From DATMQA01 sp035566895 (GTDB lineage: Bacteria > Verrucomicrobiota > Verrucomicrobiia > Limisphaerales > UBA8199), in NCBI GenBank assembly GCA_035566895.1, contig DATMQA010000088.1, forward strand, positions 1 to 64,000: a DNA stretch of 64,000 nucleotides, given 5' to 3'. Under the pieces are notes generated by a model. The model ran no database searches and was not told where the DNA came from. It was given only the letters and a program-made list of their open reading frames with translations. This document shows positions 8,934 to 18,278 of the stretch, piece by piece. Positions within the stretch are counted from its first letter, which is position 1, and each line of letters opens with the position of its first letter. The position numbers and the translations under genes are program-made.

Positions 8934-10373
8934 TCAATGGTCCAGGTTCCGTTGCCCCGCGGTTCTTTCCAATTTCTCAAGCCTTAACCTCAAGGCTTCA
9001 ATCTCGGCGTCCTTGGTTTTCACTTGCGCTTCGAGTTTTTGATTCAGTCCCTGAATGGCGGTCAGAGCGACGCCGCCTTCATCGACAATGCCGATGGTCG
9101 TGTCGCTGGCACCGAGACCAAAGGTTGCTTTGAAATCCTGCGCGGTCGGGCCGAGATGGCGGATATTTGGGACCTCGTTGGTGAAACGCCAGCTTTGGAT
9201 CGGCAACGCGACCAGCCTCGCCAGAATATCCTCCGGATTGACCCCGAGGAATCCGGTCTTGATGTTGCGGTCCGAACCGAGGGACGAGGAAATTATTAAA
9301 GTGTTGCCGTTGGTGCCGATGGTGACGCCGGTGCCGGCTGCTAGAATGACTCGGTCGCTTAATCCGTTGAGACTGGTCACAGCCTGGCCCGGTGAAAGGT
9401 CGGCCACGACACCGGCCGAGTAGGCGTAAAGCGCCTGGGGCGTCGGCGTGATGGGCAACGGCGGGGTGAGCGGAGTGAAACTGTTACCGTTGGGTGGCAT
9501 GACCGACATACTCAGCCAAAGCGGGTTGCCCATAAAAATGGTGGGGTTGAACGGCAACGGTGTGGTGAAAAGACCATTGACCACTTTCACCGCCTGGGTG
9601 ACCAACAAGCTTACGGGCAGGCCGTTGCTCCCGTCCAGCAGTTGGAAGGTAAAGTTGTACAGGCCGTTGCTCGGCGGCAACATGGGAATCGAATTGCAAG
9701 AGATGTTGCCCTGGAAACTCGGAAACGGCACTGGGACCGAATACGGAAGCTGGACGGGGTAGGCCCAATCCGGCGGCATGTCCGGCACGATGGCGGGAAC
9801 ATTGACGAGGGTCTCGTGGGCCTGGTTATTGCCATCCGTCCAGTCGTCGATGATGGTCAAGGTACCATTTTTTGGCTGTGTGTCCGAAAGCATTCCAAAG
9901 GTCGTGGCCGTCTTTCCGGGGGAAAGACAACCGGCACCAAACAGAAAAGTGACATCGCCCAGCGGCGTCAGTGTGCCCGAAGACACGTTGACAGTGCCGG
10001 TTCCATTGGTGAGCACGAGCACATCGTAGGTGCAGCTCAGCGGCCGGCTGAAATGGATCAAGAGTTTGACACAATGATTGGCCGCCACGGACATGCCGCT
10101 CAAGTCCAGGGAATAAACGTAAAAGACGTGGTCTTCCAAACGGACATTGTCAGCCTTATAGGACGCGACGCTGGTGACGACGCCGATTCCGGAAACCCCA
10201 GTCAACGTAAAGCTGTTGCTGGTGGTTAGGGGAGCTGGAACCAGCAGTGAATCGTCCCAGCATGGGCCGCCGGGAATGATGAGGGTCACATCGCCGACGG
10301 TCAACGAGCTGTTGGCACGCGTGGACGCAGCCACGCACGCGACGAGAAGAATTTGAACCAGGTATTTATTCAT
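8934..10373 (-). CDS. Exported protein with C-terminal peptidase-S74 chaperone domain
   Basis: A 479-residue exported protein. The start at 10373 is supported by GGAGAAAGGA about seven bases upstream and gives the signal peptide MNKYLVQILLVACVAASTRA. The C-terminal 110 residues match the S74 intramolecular chaperone seen in phage tailspikes. They include the cleavage-type GSDRNIKTGF opening, RLVALPIQSWRF, LGPTAQDF, DEGGVALTAIQGLNQKL and a closing coiled coil rich in E, L and R. S74 domains trimerise the partner beta-structure and then usually cut themselves off at the Ser-Asp junction, so the mature product is probably a trimeric beta fibre. The N-terminal part is beta-rich with no enzyme motif. 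It begins 38 bases after the preceding gene, consistent with an operon. Confidence 0.85.
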   Translation of the reverse strand: MNKYLVQILLVACVAASTRANSSLTVGDVTLIIPGGPCWDDSLLVPAPLTTSNSFTLTGVSGIGVVTSVASYKADNVRLEDHVFYVYSLDLSGMSVAANHCVKLLIHFSRPLSCTYDVLVLTNGTGTVNVSSGTLTPLGDVTFLFGAGCLSPGKTATTFGMLSDTQPKNGTLTIIDDWTDGNNQAHETLVNVPAIVPDMPPDWAYPVQLPYSVPVPFPSFQGNISCNSIPMLPPSNGLYNFTFQLLDGSNGLPVSLLVTQAVKVVNGLFTTPLPFNPTIFMGNPLWLSMSVMPPNGNSFTPLTPPLPITPTPQALYAYSAGVVADLSPGQAVTSLNGLSDRVILAAGTGVTIGTNGNTLIISSSLGSDRNIKTGFLGVNPEDILARLVALPIQSWRFTNEVPNIRHLGPTAQDFKATFGLGASDTTIGIVDEGGVALTAIQGLNQKLEAQVKTKDAEIEALRLRLEKLERTAGQRNLDH

Positions 10374-10411
10374 TGCTAAGTCCTTTCTCCAGGGAAGTTG
10401 TTCGTCACCGG

Positions 10412-10936
10412 CTAATGCCCGATGGTGGACGGGCCAAAAACCGATGTGATGGTCATCGGCTTTAAAATCGTCATGGTTTCGGTCGAATCGCTGGGTTGCA
10501 CACTGGCATTGAGGGCGATGGTGCCGCCGCTGGCCACGGCGCTCACGCCATTGGCCAGGGTGTTGTAGGGCTGGGAGTAGGTGCCAAAATAGAAGCCGAA
10601 GGGGCTGGAGTAATTGAAATCTACCCACACGGGGCCATAGAAGGTAACCGGGTCCGAAGAGATGCCATTGGCGATAACCCGCAGCGCGAACGTGCCCGGT
10701 GCATTGAAGACATTTGAGGGGATGGTCACCTCAGTGGTGACCATCCGCCCGCCGGTTTGCACGCTGGTAATGCTCCAATTGTAGGTGGTCCCGCAGGAAA
10801 CATTCCCCCCGCCGTCGGTGAAGGTGACAATGGGAAAGTTGCTGTCCATCTGAGCGTCGTCGCGGTAAGCGGCGCCAGAGCTGCAACCTTGTGCACAACT
10901 GCCGATTTTACCGGAGTTTTGCATGGGAGGTTTCAT
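10412..10936 (-). CDS. Small protein with shared leader and beta-strand repeats
   Basis: A 174-residue protein. The start at 10936 has AAAGG seven bases upstream. Its first residues, MKPPMQNSGKIGSCAQGCSS, match the N-terminal leader of the S74 adhesin at 13.8 kb in both protein and DNA. Unlike that protein it has no clear hydrophobic signal segment after the leader. The middle is Ig-like (TFALRVIANGISSDPVTF), and the end (ILKPMTITSVFGPSTIG) resembles one coil of a parallel beta-helix. The gene lies 40 bases after the gene upstream of it and 38 before the one downstream. It may be a truncated beta-helix protein whose longer C-terminus has been lost. Function unknown. Confidence 0.6.
   Translation of the reverse strand: MKPPMQNSGKIGSCAQGCSSGAAYRDDAQMDSNFPIVTFTDGGGNVSCGTTYNWSITSVQTGGRMVTTEVTIPSNVFNAPGTFALRVIANGISSDPVTFYGPVWVDFNYSSPFGFYFGTYSQPYNTLANGVSAVASGGTIALNASVQPSDSTETMTILKPMTITSVFGPSTIGH
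10877..10929 (-). repeat. Conserved 53-nt coding leader, copy 1
   Basis: This segment and 13741-13793 are identical at 47 of 53 positions. On the minus strand each starts just before the ATG that reads MQNSGKIG and covers the first 16 codons or so of that reading. The genes downstream share nothing else obvious, so the leader is a mobile or selected 5' module rather than general homology. Confidence 0.8.
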
Positions 10937-10976
10937 TGTTTGTTTGCCTTTCTCTTGGACGGTGCTCCGCTATTCC

Positions 10977-11426
10977 TCACGGGTTCATCAGCCGGAAAAA
11001 CCATTTGCCCGCTGGTTGAGTGAGGGTCAGATAATTCGTTCCGTTGCTGTTGGTGACGCCGCTGCTGGCCGACCAGCCGGCGGCTGCGGTAACGCTGCTG
11101 TTCTGCTGCAAGCTCCAGCTCGCAACGGCTTGCCAGTAGACCGTCACCGAATTGGTGCCTCGGCTGATGTAAAGGAGCGGCGCGCCCGGCGTTTGCACCG
11201 GCGCAATCAACGCCCAAAATCCGCCCGTGACTGAATAAGAGCCACCGGTCATCGGCCCGCCGGCATCGTGTTGGCCGATGGTGCCGCTGACCGCGTACGT
11301 TCCGCCGGTGCTGTTCATGCCACCGCCACCGGAGACTTTGTACCAGTCAATGCTGTAGCTTTGGGCGGTCGCGCGAAGGCACAGGGTAAAAGGCAAAAGG
11401 CACAAAAGAATGAGTTTGTATTTCAT
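10977..11426 (-). CDS. Small exported protein, glycine/serine-rich repeats
   Basis: This 149-residue protein starts at 11426 with GAAGGAG six to eight bases upstream. It has a good signal peptide ending at the AQS of LCLRATAQS. The mature part opens with SIDWYKVSGGGGMNSTGGTYAVSG and then GGSYSVTGGFWAL, two related beta hairpins of the kind found near the start of many exported verrucomicrobial proteins. A fibronectin-like strand pattern follows, then the end KWFFRLMNP, a common closing motif in these proteins. It sits 12 bases after the S74 adhesin gene, so it is almost certainly co-transcribed with it. No catalytic motif is visible. Confidence 0.75.
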   Translation of the reverse strand: MKYKLILLCLLPFTLCLRATAQSYSIDWYKVSGGGGMNSTGGTYAVSGTIGQHDAGGPMTGGSYSVTGGFWALIAPVQTPGAPLLYISRGTNSVTVYWQAVASWSLQQNSSVTAAAGWSASSGVTNSNGTNYLTLTQPAGKWFFRLMNP

Positions 11427-11438
11427 GGTTATGCTCCT

Positions 11439-13811
11439 TCAATTTGACTTTTGGTTGCGAATGATGTTTTCCAGTGATACGAGTCGTTGTTGCAACGCCG
11501 CGTTTTCCGCGTCGCGGCGTTTCAATTCCTCCCTGAGCCTGGTGTTTTCGGAATCCACTTTCTGGTTCAACCCCTGAATCGCCGCCAGCGCTACACCTTC
11601 CTCGTCCACCGTGGCAATATGTTTATCGTCCAGGCCGACATTGAACGCCGCATAAAAGTCCTGCGCCATCGGGCCGAGATGGGGTGTGGCCAAATCGTTG
11701 GTATAATGCCAGCGCGTGATGGGCATCGCGGCCACCCGCTCCAAAACGGTCTTCGTATCCACCGGCTCGAACCCCGCCTTGACGTTCCGATCGCTGCTGC
11801 TGACAAAGGTGCCGCGCACCGTCAGGCCGGCACTGTCCAATAACAGCATGGTTGCGCCGATGGACCCGCTGTAGATGACAAAATTCGTCGTGGTCGCCCC
11901 CACATCCCATCGTTTGTTTGCATTCCCTCCAACCGTAAAGCGCAGTCGCGAAAAATCCGACGCGGTTTGCTGATCCAATTGCGCCTGTGGGAAGGAGTTG
12001 CCGCCGCTGCTGGTGACGTGCAGTTGCGCCTGCGGGTGATTCGTACCAATGCCGACACCGCCGCCGGCGTAAACCAGGAACTGGTTGGGTGCGCTCGAAC
12101 TGAAAGGGTACACTTCGCCATCCGACCAGATAAAGCAATCGTCATTCAGAGCCTGAGCGCCATTACCTGCCGCAAAGGAAGCAGCACCTTTGGCAACATT
12201 ACCCGCGCCGCCTGGCACCACCGCAGAAGCGCCGCTGGCAGTGTTGCCGTAGCCGCCGCCCACGGTCCCCTGTTGGCTGCTGGCGGTATTGTTATAGCCG
12301 CCGCTGACTGTCGAGTAATCCCCGCTGGCGGTGTTTTGGGTGCCCCCTCCCACCGTCGAGTAGCCGTAGCCCGTTCCGCTGGCCGTGTTGTAACTCCCCC
12401 CGCCCACGGTCGAGAAGCCAGAGGTTGGGATGCTGGAAGTGTTGTAGTAGCCTCCGGCCACGGTAGAGGCTTGGCCAATGGCGGCGTTGTGGTATCCACC
12501 GGCGACAGTTGCCATCACACCACTAGCGGTATTTTGAGCGCCACCGCCCACCGTGGTGTCATTGAGCGAGGCGGTGTTGCCAAACCCGCCCGCTACCGTC
12601 GCGTAGCTGAAACTGGCGGTGTTGCCGTAGCCTCCTCCCACCGTGGTGAAGCCGTAATGCCCCCCGCTGGCGGTGTTGCCAAGGCCGCCGCTAACCACAG
12701 ATGCATCGCCGCTGGCTACGTTCCCGGCGAAAATCCCGGCGCCATAACCGCCACCCCCGACGAACGAGCCGGAGCCGGTCGCAGAGTTCGAAACCCCGCC
12801 GCCCACCGTCGAATAACCGAGCAATGGCGTCGTGTAATAGTTATCCGAGCCGCTGGCAAGGTTGCCGGAGCCGCCGCCCACCGTCCCAAAGTCCGCGACT
12901 ACACTGTTGGTGCCGGGGCTGCCGAAATAATTGTTGGCACCGCCGCCGGCAATAGTCGCGCCATACACGCCCGCACCTACGGAATTGACCGCGGCACCAC
13001 CCGCCACGTTGACGATGCCTGAGTGGTTTGCATCATTGGCCGTCGGCTCCAGCCGCAAGGCACGGGTGCCGTTGATGTGCAATTCCAACGGTTGATAGTC
13101 CGTCGTGCCGACAAAGTTGCCATTGGTTGCGCTGGTGCCGGCGTTGCCGGCAATTTGCCAGGCGTTGCCCAACGCCGCCGCCGGCACGGTTCCGGTCGTC
13201 AATTGCGACGCGTTCAAGCCGGTCAACCCGCCGCCGTTGCCATTGAAACTGTCGCCTGGATTGGTCAGGTTGACCGCGCCGCCGTAGGTGCCACTGAGGC
13301 TCGCCGCCGGAATGGTCCCGCTTAGTCCCGCCGCGCTGGCGCCTTCGGCGAAAATGGCATAAGGCGTCGGCGTCAACTGCTGGCGCGGACTCAAGACCTT
13401 GAACGCTCCGACGTTGTTGGTCCGGACGGCGATTTGCAGCCAATAGGTGGTGCCGTCAAACACGCCGCCATAATCCAGCGTGATGGTAAACAGGCCGTTG
13501 CTCACCGCCACGGCCGCATTGGTAATCGGCCCGGCAAAAACAGTGCTGCCGGTACTAGTGAGATAAAGGCCAACGCGAATGTCGTAAAGGCCGTTGGCGG
13601 GATTGCCGCCGTCGTTTAGCTCGCCTTGATAGGTGAACGCAGTGCCCTGGGCTCGGACGGTTGAGGGTTGGCCAAAGAGCGTTGAGATTAACGCCACCGC
13701 CAGGACCGCACAGCGGGGAACGCCGCCGAACCGCCCGCCAGAGCTGCAACATTGCGCACCACCGCCGATTTTACCTGAATTTTGCATGGGAGTAACAACC
13801 ATGGGTTTCAT
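11439..13811 (-). CDS. Trimeric-adhesin-like exported protein with S74 chaperone domain
   Basis: A 790-residue protein. After an unusual 30-residue polar leader containing MQNSGKIGGGAQ comes a hydrophobic signal segment (AVLAVALISTLF) ending near VRAQG. The next 150 residues are beta-rich (AFTYQGELNDGGNPANGLYD). Residues about 290-560 form a long run of 13-16-residue repeats of the kind TVGGGxxNTASG. This is the pattern of YadA/haemagglutinin head domains, which fold as a left-handed trimeric beta-roll. The C-terminus is an S74 domain (SSDRNVKAGFEPVD, MPITRWHYTND, HLGPMAQDF, DEEGVALAAIQGLNQKV) followed by a coiled coil. The S74 part probably drives trimer assembly and then cleaves itself. The start at 13811 is chosen from weak AGAG spacing; the ATG at 13788 is an alternative. 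It is most likely a surface fibre. Confidence 0.88.
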   Translation of the reverse strand: MKPMVVTPMQNSGKIGGGAQCCSSGGRFGGVPRCAVLAVALISTLFGQPSTVRAQGTAFTYQGELNDGGNPANGLYDIRVGLYLTSTGSTVFAGPITNAAVAVSNGLFTITLDYGGVFDGTTYWLQIAVRTNNVGAFKVLSPRQQLTPTPYAIFAEGASAAGLSGTIPAASLSGTYGGAVNLTNPGDSFNGNGGGLTGLNASQLTTGTVPAAALGNAWQIAGNAGTSATNGNFVGTTDYQPLELHINGTRALRLEPTANDANHSGIVNVAGGAAVNSVGAGVYGATIAGGGANNYFGSPGTNSVVADFGTVGGGSGNLASGSDNYYTTPLLGYSTVGGGVSNSATGSGSFVGGGGYGAGIFAGNVASGDASVVSGGLGNTASGGHYGFTTVGGGYGNTASFSYATVAGGFGNTASLNDTTVGGGAQNTASGVMATVAGGYHNAAIGQASTVAGGYYNTSSIPTSGFSTVGGGSYNTASGTGYGYSTVGGGTQNTASGDYSTVSGGYNNTASSQQGTVGGGYGNTASGASAVVPGGAGNVAKGAASFAAGNGAQALNDDCFIWSDGEVYPFSSSAPNQFLVYAGGGVGIGTNHPQAQLHVTSSGGNSFPQAQLDQQTASDFSRLRFTVGGNANKRWDVGATTTNFVIYSGSIGATMLLLDSAGLTVRGTFVSSSDRNVKAGFEPVDTKTVLERVAAMPITRWHYTNDLATPHLGPMAQDFYAAFNVGLDDKHIATVDEEGVALAAIQGLNQKVDSENTRLREELKRRDAENAALQQRLVSLENIIRNQKSN
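13741..13793 (-). repeat. Conserved 53-nt coding leader, copy 2
   Basis: Second copy of the leader at 10877-10929 (six mismatches in 53). Here it lies in the N-terminal region of the 790-residue S74 adhesin, before the hydrophobic signal segment. The encoded peptide MQNSGKIG is the same in both copies. Confidence 0.8.
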
Positions 13812-13964
13812 AGCGTTCACTCTGTCCTCAGTGCGTTGTTTCGCGGGAAAAAATATCAGCCCTCGGAAGTATTTTTGGAGGTTGAAACCAGGCCCCCTGG
13901 TATTGCCGCCCCGAAGGCGAACTCTCATCAACACCGTGGCTTCTCCGCGCTGCGGAATTCCGTG

Positions 13965-16900
13965 CTACGGCTCTGCGGTGATGGCCACGAGGAAGGGCTG
14001 GCCTCGAGTCGGTTTGTCCGACACAAAGTCGAACTGGCGTATGGGCACGTTTGGGAAGGGGTTTTCCCAGATAGTTTTGAACAGGCGGATGGCGTGGCCA
14101 CCGCGCCGGGCTGCTGGATTACTGCCGGCCCAGGCCAGGACGAAGCTCATGGGTTGCTCGTTGGGTTGAGTCCACCAATCGGCCATGTCTTTGCCGGTGA
14201 CGATCGGCAGTTCGACCTGGCGGCCATCGGCATAATGGAAGATGTAACTGCCAAGTTCGTCACCCGGACGGGCGCCGGCAGCGAGGATAGCGGCGTGCAG
14301 GAAATGCAGGTGCCGGCACTGCCGGCGGATCGGAATGTCCAGCACGTGGCTGGGATATGCCAGGCCGTTGGGGGCGCTCACCCCGATCTGGATCAGGCCG
14401 CGAACATCAAACTCAACCCCGCCGAATTTCTGCACGCCTCGCCGTAGTTCAGACAAGTTATTTTCCGCCGCTTTTGCGCTATGCCAGCTCTCGGTCAGCG
14501 GCGCGTTGTAATAGTCGGTCAGGTCGATCAAATTTGCGGCGGTGTCTGGGTCGCGGGGCGGAATGGTTTGTGCCAGTTCTTCCTTGCTGAAGGGACCTGC
14601 ATCCAGTTGCAGTACTGCCGGCCCGGTGGGCGGAGCATCGTCGGCGGCAGGAAACGGCGGGAGGCCCCAGTCCAGGTTCAACTTCATGAGTTCTTCCCCA
14701 ATGAAGCGCAAATCCCAAACATCGACCTGGCCGCTCCACTCGAAGGCGGCGAGCTTGGCGCCATCGGGACTGAAGCTGAGGCAACCGACGTGCGCGACCG
14801 TGGGCACTCGCAAAGTGGCCACCGGCTCACAGGTTGGGACCTTGAGAAGTTGAATCTCATAGGTCGCATGAACTGCCGCGAGCAGGCGGCCATCGGGGCT
14901 GAACGCCAGCGGATTGATTTCGGAGACCCGGTCGCCAGCCACGGATTGCGGCGAGGCTTCCCACGAGCCGGTTCTCCAAAGCTTCAACACAGTCATGTCG
15001 GCGGCGGCCAGCCAATGGCCATCAGGACTGAAGGCAACAAAAGCTGTGCCCCTGGCGGGCAGGCTGCGGATGAGTTGGCCGGTCGATACGTCGTACACCT
15101 TGACGCCTGTGCCCTTCCAGGTGCCGGTGGCAGCCCAGCGGCCGCCGGGATCAAAGGCGACGAATTGAGCGCCCGGATGGCCGCGCAGCTTGAGTATATT
15201 GGTCGGATTGTCCAAGTCCAACAGCAGTGGCTCATCCGTAACTTCCCTCGAAGCGAGGATCTTTTTGCCGTCGCGATCCAGCGCTGAGTAGCGAAACAGT
15301 TGATGGGCCATCAGGATTTGCGGGGCTCCGACGCGGAGGAACGAGCCGCGGGCCGTGGACTGGACCTCAAGGGGCCACCGGTAAAGGCCATCCGAAGTGC
15401 TCCCCAGAATGCCCAGCCCGCCATAGGTTTGAAAATGCGCCGAGCGGCAGGTGGCGGTGGGGATCAGACCGATTTGCTTGCCGGCGATCAGATCCCAGAA
15501 CCCTATCCCGCTGACCGTGCTGACGGCCACGAGGCGCCCATCTGGAGAGAAGTCCGCGCTCCACGGCCTGGGAGTTTCCGCAGGGCCAACGAGCCGCCGA
15601 TAACCGGTGCTATGAGCCACTTCGAGCAGCTTCGTGGTTTCACCTTCAACTGCGCACGCCAGTGTCCGGTCATCCGGACTGAAATGGAGTTCCGCGTCTT
15701 GGCTCTCGTACTCCACCAATTGCCGGCCCCTCGCGACATCCCACAGGCGCAGCGTATTGTCCCAACTCCCGCTGGCCAGCAAGTCGCCCTGCTGCGAAAA
15801 GGCTAGGGCCGTCAACCGCGCCTCATGGCCTGCCAGGCGAGCCTGCAGGCGCCCGGTCTGCGCCTCCCAAACCTCAATCTGGCCATCGAGTCGGCCGGTT
15901 GCCAGCAGAGCCCCATCGTGGCTCCAGGCCAGGAAACTCAGCTTGCCTGGCGATAGCAGGCTGGTGATGAGCTGGCCAGAGGCCAACTCCCAGATCCGCA
16001 CCGTCGAGCCGCCAAACTCCAGACCCGCCAGCCGCGTGCCGTCGGGGCTGACCCGCAGCAGACCGAGCTTGCCCTCGACGCGTAACCGCTTCAGGTCTTT
16101 CCCCGACTCAATCTCCTTAACCGAGACAGTGTCATCCGGATTGATGACCAATATCTCCTGGCCGTCGGGACTGAAATCCGGGTAGGCGCTACTGGCGAGG
16201 TCGAGCGCCAAGGCACCGCGACGGGTGAGGTCCCAAACCCGGCAACGCCACCCTCCGTTGGTGGTCAGGCAGGAAGCGGCCAGATAGCGACTGCGGGGGT
16301 CAAACCGGCGGACGATGAGCCCATTGGCAATATCACTGACGTCTTTCACGGGCAGGAAGTTTACCTCCTGGTCGTCCGCGACGCGCCGCACACTGAAGCC
16401 GGAGAGAGTTCGGTAAGCGTACAATTCGAAGGCGGTATCGAAGCACACGTTTTGAGCAGCCCAATGCGAAGGAAACCGCCAGCGCTTTTCTTCGCGCAAA
16501 TCCGGCAAGCCGAAGGCCGCGACGGCCGCCTCACTCAGGTCGGTCGAACGGTGAATCACTGCTGCCTTGCTGAGCGCTTCGAGACTTTCGAAACGTTGGC
16601 CGGCACGGCCGCTGAACTGCTTGGCGCGCGCTTCGCCCAGCAGAGCGTTGTAAAGGTGCTCTTCGGCTGCCGCCCGCTGTTTGGCTTCGCCGGTTCGAGC
16701 TCGCTCGGCCTCCTCACGCAGGCGGCCTTGTGCTCGCTCGGCCCGCCGCGCCCGGATCGCCTCCCAAGTACTCCCCGTCGTTCCCAGGACCAGCGCCAGG
16801 ACCACGGCGCCGGCGGCCGCAAAAGCAAGTTTGTTCCGGCGAACAAGTTTCTGGAATCGATACAGGTTGCTTGGGGGGCGGGCCACCACGGGTTCACTCT

Positions 16901-18188
16901 TCAAATGCCGCTGCAGGTCCATGGCCAGACCATTGGCGGTTTCATAACGCCGCGTCCGGTCCTTTTCCAGGCACTTCATCACGATCCAGTCCAGGTCCCC
17001 GCGGAGAACATTGATCAGCTCCTTCTTCTCGAGCAGCCGACGCGAGGACGCTCCACTCACCTCGGCTGTTTGGTTTTCGTTCTGTGGCCAGCCCCTCCCT
17101 AATCGGGCGGGCGTCTCGCCCGCGGAGGACTGCAGGCCAGAGGCCGGCGCCACTGATGCAGCGCTTAAGCCATTGGGCTCCGGCTTTGGACCGCGCTTTT
17201 CCCGCTTCGCGGGTTCCGCCCGTGCAAGTTCCAGGGTAAGCCGGGTGGAAGGGCGGAGCGGTTCTTTCTCTCGTATCGTTCGTCGCATCTCATCCAGCCC
17301 GGCCGACAAGAGTTCTTTCGCGTCAAACGGGGTCGTGCCGGTGAGTAATTCGTAGAGCAACACTCCGAGCGAGTAGATATCGGTACGGGTATCCACGTCC
17401 AGTCCCCTCAGTTCGGCCTGTTCCGGGCTCATATAGGCCGGAGTCCCGACGAACTGCTCGAACGACGTGAAGAGTGTTTGATCCGTCAATCGCCCCTCCG
17501 TGGCCTTGGCAATCCCAAAATCGATCACCTTGGGCATGGGCAGGCCGTCGTGAGCGGTCACCAGGACATTCGAGGGCTTGATATCGCGATGAATGATGCC
17601 TTTTTGGTGGGCATGCTGAATCGCCCGGCAGGCCTGCATGAACAGGTGAATCCGTTCCGCGGTCGAAAGATCATTCTCCTCGCAATAGTCGGTTATCTTG
17701 ACCCCCCGCACCAGTTCCATGACAAAGTAAGGCCGTCCGGTGTGGGTCGTGCCGGCGTCGAGAACCTTGGCGATGTTCGGATGGTCCATCAGGGCCAGCG
17801 CTTGGCGTTCCGCTTCGAACCTGGCTACCACCTTCTTGGTGTCCATGCCCAGCTTGATGACCTTGAGCGCCACCCGGCGACGCACAGGCTGCTCCTGTTC
17901 GGCCATATAAACCACACCACAGCCGCCTTCGCCAATTTGCTGGAGCAGTTTGTAATGGCCGATGCGGTCACCTGGCTTTTCTGCAATCAGGCCCCCGACC
18001 GCTTCCTGGCGAGGTTGTTCGGGCAGAATACCTTCACCTGTCTCATGGGCCTGGAGCAAGGCGCGCACGCGCGCCAGCAGGGCGGAGTCCTGGCCGCAAG
18101 CTCCCACCAGAAAGGCCGCGCGTTCATCGGGGCGAAACTCGATGGCCCGACTGAACAGGGCTTCCAGCCGCTCGATATTCGTACTCAT
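13965..18188 (-). CDS. Ser/Thr protein kinase with C-terminal WD40 propeller
   Basis: A 1407-residue protein. A short N-terminal segment precedes a kinase domain with IGEGGCGVVYMA at about 85-96, the lysine K109 in VALKVIKLG, HRDIKPSN at 200-207, DFGIAK at 223-228 and SPEQ at 254-257. One membrane segment near 445-465 (LAFAAAGAVVLALVLGTTGS) is followed by a charged coiled coil. A long WD40-type propeller then fills most of the C-terminal half, with repeats such as FSPDGRLVAVSTVSGIGFWD and FSQQGDLLASGSWDNTLRLWD. Residues about 319-388 look like an insertion into the kinase C-lobe. The start at 18188 is the first Met of the typical MSTNIERLEALF opening. The gene follows the ECF sigma gene by 90 bases and should act with it, reading a periplasmic cue through the propeller. 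Confidence 0.93.
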   Translation of the reverse strand: MSTNIERLEALFSRAIEFRPDERAAFLVGACGQDSALLARVRALLQAHETGEGILPEQPRQEAVGGLIAEKPGDRIGHYKLLQQIGEGGCGVVYMAEQEQPVRRRVALKVIKLGMDTKKVVARFEAERQALALMDHPNIAKVLDAGTTHTGRPYFVMELVRGVKITDYCEENDLSTAERIHLFMQACRAIQHAHQKGIIHRDIKPSNVLVTAHDGLPMPKVIDFGIAKATEGRLTDQTLFTSFEQFVGTPAYMSPEQAELRGLDVDTRTDIYSLGVLLYELLTGTTPFDAKELLSAGLDEMRRTIREKEPLRPSTRLTLELARAEPAKREKRGPKPEPNGLSAASVAPASGLQSSAGETPARLGRGWPQNENQTAEVSGASSRRLLEKKELINVLRGDLDWIVMKCLEKDRTRRYETANGLAMDLQRHLKSEPVVARPPSNLYRFQKLVRRNKLAFAAAGAVVLALVLGTTGSTWEAIRARRAERAQGRLREEAERARTGEAKQRAAAEEHLYNALLGEARAKQFSGRAGQRFESLEALSKAAVIHRSTDLSEAAVAAFGLPDLREEKRWRFPSHWAAQNVCFDTAFELYAYRTLSGFSVRRVADDQEVNFLPVKDVSDIANGLIVRRFDPRSRYLAASCLTTNGGWRCRVWDLTRRGALALDLASSAYPDFSPDGQEILVINPDDTVSVKEIESGKDLKRLRVEGKLGLLRVSPDGTRLAGLEFGGSTVRIWELASGQLITSLLSPGKLSFLAWSHDGALLATGRLDGQIEVWEAQTGRLQARLAGHEARLTALAFSQQGDLLASGSWDNTLRLWDVARGRQLVEYESQDAELHFSPDDRTLACAVEGETTKLLEVAHSTGYRRLVGPAETPRPWSADFSPDGRLVAVSTVSGIGFWDLIAGKQIGLIPTATCRSAHFQTYGGLGILGSTSDGLYRWPLEVQSTARGSFLRVGAPQILMAHQLFRYSALDRDGKKILASREVTDEPLLLDLDNPTNILKLRGHPGAQFVAFDPGGRWAATGTWKGTGVKVYDVSTGQLIRSLPARGTAFVAFSPDGHWLAAADMTVLKLWRTGSWEASPQSVAGDRVSEINPLAFSPDGRLLAAVHATYEIQLLKVPTCEPVATLRVPTVAHVGCLSFSPDGAKLAAFEWSGQVDVWDLRFIGEELMKLNLDWGLPPFPAADDAPPTGPAVLQLDAGPFSKEELAQTIPPRDPDTAANLIDLTDYYNAPLTESWHSAKAAENNLSELRRGVQKFGGVEFDVRGLIQIGVSAPNGLAYPSHVLDIPIRRQCRHLHFLHAAILAAGARPGDELGSYIFHYADGRQVELPIVTGKDMADWWTQPNEQPMSFVLAWAGSNPAARRGGHAIRLFKTIWENPFPNVPIRQFDFVSDKPTRGQPFLVAITAEP
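17025..17234 (-). repeat. Low-complexity in-frame insert in the kinase gene
   Basis: Within the kinase C-lobe, between RPSTRLT and LLEKKELINVLRGD, about 70 codons encode a Pro/Ala/Ser/Lys-rich stretch. It includes SSAGETPARLG, which comes from a DNA palindrome around GGGCGGGC/GCCCGC at 17099-17122. Related kinases usually have a short linker here. I infer a repeat that has been captured in frame. Confidence 0.45.
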
Positions 18189-18278
18189 TGCTCGCTCGCC
18201 GCTCTCGTGGAGTAGTGCGCTTTTGAGAAGCAAAACGTCTCAGCCGAACCGCAAAAAACCTGTCCGCCCGCGAGAAAT

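Noticed and set aside
11967..13022. 351-codon plus-strand frame through the adhesin repeats
   Set aside because: It mirrors the TASG repeats on the minus strand, giving Ala/Gly/Arg/His repeats. It is a product of the repeats, not a gene.
12146..13022. Possible CRISPR-like array of short repeats
   Set aside because: The repeats are of 13-16 codons, in frame, degenerate at third positions and translate to TVGGGxxNTASG. There are no uniform spacers, so this is a coding beta-roll, not CRISPR.
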